NCBI RefSeq assembly: GCF_009707955.1
Contig: NZ_WMDQ01000024.1
Span: 1 to 34,725 of the forward strand
Reading direction: 5' to 3'
Length of the DNA stretch: 34,725 nucleotides
Source of the DNA: Flavobacterium sp. LC2016-13
GTDB taxonomy: Bacteria; Bacteroidota; Bacteroidia; Flavobacteriales; Flavobacteriaceae
Position 1 is the first letter of the stretch, and each line of letters starts with the position of its first letter. Positions 29,500 to 34,725 of this stretch are shown here, one piece after another. Under the pieces are notes generated by a model. The model was not told the DNA's origin, ran no database searches, and worked only from the letters and a program-made list of their open reading frames with translations. The position numbers and the translations under genes are program-made.

Positions 29500-31647
29500 C
29501 TACGCTTCAAAATTGAACTTTAAAGCATAACCATACTTTGGCGCCCCATCTACTCTTTTTGATTTCCTTTCAACTCCCATCTTTTTAAGAGCCATCCCAA
29601 TGCGCTTAATAAATAAAGGTTGCTTAGTATTACGTTCTAATTCAAGAAGGATTTCAGTTGACGTAACAAAGCCACTCAGATCGGCGTGAAAGCTGTTTTC
29701 AATTAAGCCTTCGTAAACGTCTTCACTTTCGAAGTTTTGGTTTTCTGCGGCCTGCAAAGATCTTTCATCTTCATTAAGTACGCTGGTTTCTCCTAATAAA
29801 TGAAAATCATAAATTACTTTCCAGACTTTATTTAAGTCGATTTTGAAGTACTTATTTAGGTCAAACGCCCTTACGTCCAAAGTCAAGAACCTGGTGTTTC
29901 CTGTACTGTCATTCAATATATTTTTCTCATTGGTCGTGGCCATTATAATCGAACTCCTAAACATCTGTTCGTGGTTTCGTCGATAAGGACGGCGTTCATA
30001 AATATCGTACGAACTCGTCAGATTTTTGAACTCGCTAAGCGTTTTACTCTTAGTCAAAATATCTTCAAATTCATCGAAGCAGGCCACCAGAATAGAACAC
30101 AGTGCAATCTTTGTATCAGTAATTTTGTTTTGGTTAAACTCGACAACTTTACCGTATTGCTTCAAAGGTTCGGTAAGTATGTTTTTAGCCACGCTTGTCT
30201 TTCCAGCATTTTGCGCCCCGGAAAATATCAGTACATTTTTAGTCATTCGGTTAAGAATATGTAAATCAAATAAACCAAGTAGCCAGCGCGTGAAGTAGAT
30301 TTTAGTTAATTTTTTAGGTGTTGAACTTTCAAAACAATCTATAAGCCTATCTAATTCATCAATTTTTGTGAAGTCTGTTTTTGGTAACTTTTCAAGCTCC
30401 TTGATAAAGTTCAAAAATGGGTGTACTTTGCTGCTGTTTGAAATAACGTCAATACAGGAAAGCAATATCTCTTTTGATTGATTTTTACCGCTCAAAAGTG
30501 ATAACTCGGTTACCATATTCGAAATATGGTAATCGTTCAAAGGACTGCCATTAATTTCGATAACCCCGGTAAGGGAATTTAAACGTATTTCCTTTTGCTC
30601 TAAAAAATCCAAAGTTTGCGAATATGATTCTTTGCTATTTGGCCGCATTGGCTTAGCCTCATTAAATAGGCCAAAACCTAACTTCGCCAGCTCTTTTGAT
30701 GCTTTATAGTCATCAAAATCACTTAATTCCTTATACAGCTCGTAAAGATTGTAGTTTTCCTTTTTAAGCCCCGTATTCGGGCTAAACACTTGAAACAAAA
30801 CCACGCCTTTGTTATAAAACGCTACTATAGATTTTAAAGATCCTCCAGCTCTTTGGTATTCAAAAATTGCTGGTGTCTTTCCTGCTGTAATTGTATAACC
30901 TAACTCAACTAATAATGCGTTACTAATTTCAAGGCCTAGCAACCCGCTATTATTAAATGCCGTTGCTGGATCGGTCGAAAACGCATTTAGAGTAAAATCA
31001 TCATCCAATTGAACCGTCGGCAATTCCTGTAAATCCTCCTTTAAAATATCTGTGTAAACTTTTGAATTTAGATTGTAAAAAGGCGCTGGATCATACGCAA
31101 TAAATCTTAGACGAGTTTCGTCCGCTAAAAAATCAATCTTTGCGCCATACATCAAATCATAATAATTAGCGAGAGAAAGGAATATTTGTTTAAAGTTGTT
31201 ACCAATTGGAATTTTCACATATACGCATAAGCCCTTACCACTCAACGAGTAATGCACAATAAAGCTATAAGGGTCTTTTTCTAAATCGTTCTTATATTCA
31301 CGCCAGTCATTGTAACAATTTGGCAAAATATCTTTGTCGATAACTGCCAAGCCGCTTAAAAACAAAATATTTTTTATAGAACGTCCGTTTTTATCCATAA
31401 CACACGAACCAGTAATACAAGGCTGCAACAATTTAGCTTTTTTGTATTCATCTAAACTTAAAGCTCTTAACCTTTCGGTCTCGGCTCTTTTTGTTTGATC
31501 GCTAATAAGTGCTAAATATTCACTTATTGAAATATCTTTCTCCTTTTTAGTTGATTTTGCGTTTTTGAATAAAGAAAAAATTGGTTTATCTTTATCCAGC
31601 GTAGAACAAAGATTTTGAGGGCTTTGGTTGGGTTTTATACTCTCCAC
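29500..31647 (-). CDS. Replication protein: BT4734-like primase plus VirE-type helicase
   Basis: A 715-residue replication protein of Bacteroidota mobile elements. The N-terminal region (about 60-200) resembles BT4734-like/archaeo-eukaryotic primase domains: LAVIDKD, SLSGKGLCVYVKIPIG and DFLADETRLRFIAYDPAPFY. The C-terminal part is a VirE/VapE-like superfamily 3 ATPase: Walker A FSGAQNAGKTSVAKN (about 471-485), Walker B ILVACFDEFEDI (about 518-529), then a sensor region SSIIMATTNEKNILND. Such proteins start and unwind element DNA during replication. It lies 4 bp downstream of the excisionase-like gene and next to a repeat-rich block that may be its origin. Confidence 0.85.
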   Translation of the reverse strand: MESIKPNQSPQNLCSTLDKDKPIFSLFKNAKSTKKEKDISISEYLALISDQTKRAETERLRALSLDEYKKAKLLQPCITGSCVMDKNGRSIKNILFLSGLAVIDKDILPNCYNDWREYKNDLEKDPYSFIVHYSLSGKGLCVYVKIPIGNNFKQIFLSLANYYDLMYGAKIDFLADETRLRFIAYDPAPFYNLNSKVYTDILKEDLQELPTVQLDDDFTLNAFSTDPATAFNNSGLLGLEISNALLVELGYTITAGKTPAIFEYQRAGGSLKSIVAFYNKGVVLFQVFSPNTGLKKENYNLYELYKELSDFDDYKASKELAKLGFGLFNEAKPMRPNSKESYSQTLDFLEQKEIRLNSLTGVIEINGSPLNDYHISNMVTELSLLSGKNQSKEILLSCIDVISNSSKVHPFLNFIKELEKLPKTDFTKIDELDRLIDCFESSTPKKLTKIYFTRWLLGLFDLHILNRMTKNVLIFSGAQNAGKTSVAKNILTEPLKQYGKVVEFNQNKITDTKIALCSILVACFDEFEDILTKSKTLSEFKNLTSSYDIYERRPYRRNHEQMFRSSIIMATTNEKNILNDSTGNTRFLTLDVRAFDLNKYFKIDLNKVWKVIYDFHLLGETSVLNEDERSLQAAENQNFESEDVYEGLIENSFHADLSGFVTSTEILLELERNTKQPLFIKRIGMALKKMGVERKSKRVDGAPKYGYALKFNFEA

Positions 31648-31651
31648 AGCC

Positions 31652-31921
31652 CTATCTTTTTAGAGGGGTTACCGCTTCTAAAACTTCGGAACGTTTGTAC
31701 AAAACACGGTTTCCAATTGAGTAAGATTTTAACCTTCCTGACTTTGTGTGTTTGTGCAATGTAGTTTTATTGAAATGAAGAATTTTACAAACCTCATCAC
31801 GACTAATTAAATCGCTTTCCTGTAGTTGGGCTTGTATTGGTGTTTGGTTTTGTAAAATGTTGGCAATTGAGTCTGCCAGTTCACTAAATGTACATCCTTG
31901 AAATAAAATTTGTGCTTCCAT
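31652..31921 (-). CDS. Excisionase-like helix-turn-helix protein
   Basis: An 89-residue protein with a MerR/excisionase-type winged HTH (about 37-85; LISRDEVCKILHFNKTTLHK, then SGRLKSYSIGNRVLYKRSEV). Proteins like this set the direction of tyrosine integrases and often also act as transcription factors. It lies between the integrase pair and the replication gene, with 4 bp before the latter, so the two are likely co-expressed. The pairing with the integrase at 32652 is inferred from position. Confidence 0.85.
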   Translation of the reverse strand: MEAQILFQGCTFSELADSIANILQNQTPIQAQLQESDLISRDEVCKILHFNKTTLHKHTKSGRLKSYSIGNRVLYKRSEVLEAVTPLKR

Positions 31922-31989
31922 AATATCGCTGTTATGATTAATAATAAAGCGAAATTATAGCAGGACGTATTCCCATTTAGGGCGGTTTT

Positions 31990-32007
31990 TTCCCCTTTGG
32001 GGAAACT
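31990..32007. repeat. Small perfect hairpin before the excisionase-like gene
   Basis: TTTCCCC/GGGGAAA-type arms around CTTT form a 7-bp hairpin between the integrase operon and the excisionase-like gene. It could be a terminator for the integrase operon or a site for the regulator. No U-run follows on the minus strand. Confidence 0.4.
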
Positions 32008-32020
32008 GTATTTTGTTGCT

Positions 32021-32647
32021 TTAAATTAGCCCTCCAAAAATGATATTGAAATTATTTTCTCTTTGGTCATTAGAACTTTTTTTAAGTGATTTTAACTTTC
32101 TTTCAACTAAATAGTAATCGTAATCCTTTTTATTTATCAACTTCATATCTTCGAAGATAACTTTCATAAAGGAATTATCTTTTATGTCGTGAATTAAATT
32201 TTCGTGTTGCATCCTCTTTTTTAAATACGAATAATCCGTATAGGCTTCTATAATATGCTTTTGGGCGTACTCAATGAATTTATCGTAAACATTTGAATTT
32301 GCAAATACCGAAGGAAAAGGGTTTTCTTTACCTACTGTTTCAATCTGTTTAGGTTTGGACAATTCAATTAATTTATCTTTCAAAAAATCCAATTCTATAG
32401 TAAAAACCAAATAATCCGAAGCCGTCCCTGTTTTGGTTACCGTCCAAACCCCGTTAATAAATTCTTTGCCGTCCAATTCTTCCCCCTCATAAAAATCAGC
32501 AGTTTCATAGTATTCTTCTAAAACCTTTTCTAAAACCTTAATTCTATAGTTGATAAAAAACTTTTCGTCTGCACTTGGGTTTTTAAGTTTAAATTCTGTT
32601 AGTTCAAAACGATATTGTTTTTCTTCTTGTGTGGTTTGATCAACCAT
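32021..32647 (-). CDS. Hypothetical protein co-transcribed with the integrase
   Basis: I do not recognise this 208-residue protein. It is rich in charged residues and helices (EEKQYRFELTEFKLKNPSAD; YRIKVLEKVLEEYYETADFY), without signal or membrane segment. A middle segment GKEFINGVWTVTKTGTASDY may be a small beta sheet. It starts 4 bp after the integrase stop and is almost certainly co-transcribed. From memory, similar genes sit beside integrases in other flavobacterial elements. A role in integration or excision control is only a guess. Confidence 0.65.
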   Translation of the reverse strand: MVDQTTQEEKQYRFELTEFKLKNPSADEKFFINYRIKVLEKVLEEYYETADFYEGEELDGKEFINGVWTVTKTGTASDYLVFTIELDFLKDKLIELSKPKQIETVGKENPFPSVFANSNVYDKFIEYAQKHIIEAYTDYSYLKKRMQHENLIHDIKDNSFMKVIFEDMKLINKKDYDYYLVERKLKSLKKSSNDQRENNFNIIFGGLI

Positions 32648-32651
32648 AGTA

Positions 32652-33959
32652 TTATTTTTGAGTTCCTGTATTTCTGATTACTTCCATTGCCGGGGCTTCT
32701 TTTGTTCTCGGTGCTAATTTGTTGAAATATTCAATCATCTGAAAAGCATTGTCGTATGTAGTTTTACCTATGTAAGATAAAAACATTCGTTCCGATCCAT
32801 GGGCTGTAATATTCATTAAAATAGGTGTTGGAATACGTCCGTAAAAGTTTGTAGCAAAAGAACGTCTGCAAACGTGGGAACTAATAACCTGCCATTTAGG
32901 AAAAATATCTTTTTTATGCGGTGTGCCTTTTTTCTCTTTAATCCTTGCTTTAGTAGGTTTATCGATACCGGCGACTTGACAAACGTCTTTGACATATTCA
33001 TTAAAACGTGATAAAGATGTTTTATAAGGAAAGCCGTCCTTTAGAATTTCCAACGCCTCAGGCAGTAACGGAATAGCTACCAGCTTACCAGTCTTTTGCT
33101 GCTTCAATTCAATAATTTTAACCCCTGCAATCTCTTTTATATTCTTTTCTGTAATACTCAATAAATCGCCTGCACGCTGGCCAATTAAGCAACCCAATAA
33201 AAGCCACTTTCTAGCATTTATTAAAGCTTCACGCAAAAGAATAGCTTTTTTAATTTCGGCCTGCTCGTCTTCATTCAAAGTGATGATGTCCTCAGGTTCT
33301 CTACTTTCAGAAATACCTTTAAAATTCTTAACCTGTATAGATGTTTCAATATCATTCTTAAAAGCATCCCTGCAAACGGTTCTAAAATTAGCTATGTTTT
33401 TACCGACGTAATTTGTCGAATAGCCTTTTCCAAACATCCAAAGTTTATAACGCTCAAGGAATTGCAAATTCACATCTTTAATTAAGATACTTTTACCTTT
33501 TAAAACATCGGTTTCGTATTTTATAATAGTGTTTTTGAATAGCTTTAAATTCTGAACACGTCCACGGCTCAAACCTAGTTCCTTTTTTGCATTTTGTTTG
33601 TAGGGTGCTTCATCAATATACTTTTGAATATAAGTAGTTAAAATATCTAAGTCCACGGGGGCGTTTTTGCCGTTAAACAAATCAATTTGACTTTGCAGCC
33701 AGTCGCCAGTAATTTCGATTCCTGCAGGTTCGTCTTTATTAAAAGCTCTAGTTATAAAAATAGACAGTTCTTCTAAATCAACACGCAAATTTTTTATATC
33801 ATCGGTTCTACCGATCAGGCTATTTTTTTCAACATCCCAATTTTTAGGGTTTATTGTTTTTCCTGTTTTTCTTTTAAACTCTTTTCTAAATCCAGCGGAC
33901 AGAAAAACATAAATATTAGCCGGGTCGTTTTTACCTTGTATGATATACTTAATTTTCAT
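32652..33959 (-). CDS. Tyrosine-type site-specific integrase
   Basis: Recombines the element with tRNA-Leu. The 435 residues comprise an N-terminal arm-binding region, a core-binding SAM-like domain (about 110-215; GKSILIKDVNLQFLERYKLW) and the catalytic domain. The catalytic residues are present: Arg about 262 (IGQRAGDLLS), His-x-x-Arg about 360 (SHVCRRSFATNFY), the second His (TAHGSERMF) and Tyr about 395 (LSYIGKTTYDNAF). This is the Bacteroidota phage-integrase type. It lies next to attR, and its promoter -7 box (33976-33983) has arm-type repeats (34000-34019) over the -33 position, which suggests self-control. Confidence 0.95.
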   Translation of the reverse strand: MKIKYIIQGKNDPANIYVFLSAGFRKEFKRKTGKTINPKNWDVEKNSLIGRTDDIKNLRVDLEELSIFITRAFNKDEPAGIEITGDWLQSQIDLFNGKNAPVDLDILTTYIQKYIDEAPYKQNAKKELGLSRGRVQNLKLFKNTIIKYETDVLKGKSILIKDVNLQFLERYKLWMFGKGYSTNYVGKNIANFRTVCRDAFKNDIETSIQVKNFKGISESREPEDIITLNEDEQAEIKKAILLREALINARKWLLLGCLIGQRAGDLLSITEKNIKEIAGVKIIELKQQKTGKLVAIPLLPEALEILKDGFPYKTSLSRFNEYVKDVCQVAGIDKPTKARIKEKKGTPHKKDIFPKWQVISSHVCRRSFATNFYGRIPTPILMNITAHGSERMFLSYIGKTTYDNAFQMIEYFNKLAPRTKEAPAMEVIRNTGTQK

Positions 33960-33975
33960 CTGTATTTGTTTTAAA

Positions 33976-33983
33976 CAAAGATA
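33976..33983 (-). promoter_or_regulatory. Promoter -7 box of the integrase
   Basis: On the minus strand this reads TATCTTTG, fitting TAnnTTTG, 16 bp before the integrase ATG. The arm-type repeats at 34000-34019 cover the -33 position. Confidence 0.6.
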
Positions 33984-33999
33984 ATCATTAAAACTATTC

Positions 34000-34019
34000 T
34001 AGTTGATATTTAGTTGATA
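34000..34019 (+). repeat. Arm-type integrase site, right end
   Basis: Two TAGTTGATA units with a TT spacer, identical to 26195-26214. It lies 115 bp inside the right core repeat and over the -33 of the integrase promoter. Confidence 0.7.
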
Positions 34020-34134
34020 AATTGCGTGTCTAAACGTATTCACTTGTTTTCTAACAATCTTTAGACTATCTTAAAATAAAGGACTTAAAAAATTTAAGAT
34101 ATAGCGAAATACGCGAAAATACGGGGGCTTTGTC

Positions 34135-34149
34135 CCCACCGTGGTCACA
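34135..34149 (+). repeat. attR core of the 8-kb element
   Basis: CCCACCGTGGTCACA, identical to the tRNA-Leu 3' end at 26146-26160 and in direct orientation. It is followed by DNA that formerly joined tRNA-Leu directly. Confidence 0.88.
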
Positions 34150-34153
34150 TCTT

Positions 34154-34193
34154 GGGACAAATCAGAAAACACCTGATTTGTCCCTTTTTTTTT
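34154..34193 (+). terminator. Displaced terminator of tRNA-Leu
   Basis: GGGACAAATCAG (34154-34165) pairs with CTGATTTGTCCC (34173-34184), followed by nine T. Before the 8-kb insertion it lay a few bases after the tRNA-Leu 3' end and was its natural terminator. Confidence 0.85.
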
Positions 34194-34646
34194 ACTATCT
34201 AAACCCTTGTAAAATAAGAGCATAATCCTGAGTGCTTCATTGATTCTTGTGGTTCGACACTCTATTCCGTCAAAAGTGAGCTTTTCAGGAAAAATCGAAC
34301 CAATTATCTTTCTTTTTCTTGCGGTTGTACCTTCCTCATATAATGTTGCCAGTTGAGAAATATGACTAATAGCCTTATCCAGCAAAGGTTCAACGTTTGC
34401 AGTTCCTTTAATTCCAGTCGTTAATTTAGCTTCAAGCCTATTTATTTTTTCCTCAGTCTCTATTTTTATTATGCGATAATCATTAGGGTCTAAATCTCCT
34501 GCAATAAGTAAATTTCTAGCTTTCGCCAATCTTTCATTAGTCACTTCCAGTTCTTCTTTTAATCTATTAACATCACTGCGTTCATGTTTTGTTTTATTTT
34601 TAAATACGGATACTATTACTTCTTTGTATAATTCTAAAAAAGGTAA

Positions 34647-34725
34647 TGTGGAAAAAACGGTCAAATTGACCATAGATTTTCAGTTTAAAATGATCACTCG
34701 ATTCGGAGCAAACTGATCACCTAAT
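34647..34725. mobile_element. End of an IS21-like insertion sequence (continues beyond the window)
   Basis: Reading the minus strand, TGATCA/TGGTCA words recur at 34714-34719, 34691-34696 and 34667-34672, spaced 23 and 24 bp, each followed by TTTG/TTTT and CCGAA-like bases. Such tandem ends are typical transposase-binding sites of the IS21 family, which have TG...CA termini. The tip is probably TGTGGAAAAAACGG at 34647. No transposase is in view, so it may be intact or a remnant. Confidence 0.65.

Larger units (their letters stand above)
26146..34149. mobile_element. 8.0-kb integrative element in tRNA-Leu, satellite-like
   Basis: It is bounded by the 15-bp repeats at 26146 and 34135. The right end carries a tyrosine integrase, a conserved partner gene and an excisionase-like HTH gene, followed by a primase/helicase gene, a repeat-rich non-coding block, three small operon genes, an XRE regulator and two exported proteins next to the tRNA. 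Almost all genes point left, toward tRNA-Leu. No relaxase, type IV secretion, capsid or tail gene is seen. It therefore resembles phage satellites or minimal integrative elements that use a helper for transfer. Identical 20-bp arm-type repeats lie inside both ends (26195 and 34000). Confidence 0.88.
34071..34673 (-). pseudogene. Large serine recombinase, 3' remnant with chimeric ends
   Basis: The 200-residue frame is the C-terminal part of a large serine recombinase: the coiled-coil/zinc-ribbon-distal region with IKIETEEKINRLEAKL, LDKAISHISQLATLY, RKRKIIGSIFPEKLTFDG and RTTRINEALRIMLLFYKGLD. Its N-terminal catalytic half is missing. The first residues (MVNLTVFST) are translated from the end of an IS21-like element, and in-frame stop TGA lies just upstream. 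The last part after DVTTVG (34071-34134) is translated from inside the 8-kb element. The recombinase-derived core is therefore about 34135-34646. Not functional. Confidence 0.82.

Overview
The window looks like the chromosome of a Flavobacterium or close relative (Bacteroidota). The reasons are the AT-rich DNA, the many TAnnTTTG (-7) promoter boxes with few Shine-Dalgarno sites, transketolase split into two genes, a Tgt and a BT4734/VirE-type replication protein of Bacteroidota style, and gene content such as LptF/G-tgt and acidic flavobacterial proteins. No searches were run; all family names come from motifs read in the translations.

Layout. 270-3568 is a translation cluster thrS-infC-rpmI-rplT, in which infC has no ATG/GTG/TTG start and must begin at an AUA codon. 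3719-4804 holds a Crp/Fnr regulator and an AhpD-like protein. 4973-7550 is a TPR histidine kinase with its response regulator. 7627-10409 carries a small membrane protein, a secreted DNase I-fold protein, a secreted protein usually labelled 'asparagine synthetase B', and a 46-residue membrane peptide. 10412-13925 (minus strand) is a second signalling block: a soluble protein, a 7-TM protein and a lipoprotein, followed by a histidine kinase and a response regulator. The soluble protein and the lipoprotein share a homologous C-terminal domain ending in a YDxxRPxPP tail. 14110-25719 is mostly housekeeping: dnaB, accA, an EamA transporter, LptF/G, tgt, split transketolase, an FKBP-like lipoprotein, an S4 protein, a phosphoribosyltransferase and aroK. 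25847-26158 has two identical tRNA-Lys genes and a tRNA-Leu(GAG).

The right end is accessory. An 8.0-kb integrative element (26146-34149) sits in the 3' end of tRNA-Leu. It is bounded by a 15-bp direct repeat and carries paired arm-type repeats near both ends. It encodes a tyrosine integrase, an excisionase-like protein, a primase/helicase replication protein, a gap with iteron-like repeats, a three-gene operon ending in an HTH protein that may be terminase-small-subunit-like, an XRE regulator with a likely operator, and two exported cargo proteins. No relaxase or virion gene is visible, so it looks like a satellite or a minimal integrative element. Immediately beyond it lies the 3' part of an older large serine recombinase gene. 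Its tail originally read antisense through tRNA-Leu; it was cut on one side by the 8-kb element and on the other by the end of an IS21-like insertion sequence.

Between genes, four loci carry hairpin-forming repeats with an exact 7-bp period but different words (2798-2883, 18843-18905, 21877-21934, 24632-24680). A fifth has an 8-bp period (20105-20184). These, the tail-sharing signalling cassette and the tRNA-Leu satellite-like element are the least explained parts of the window.
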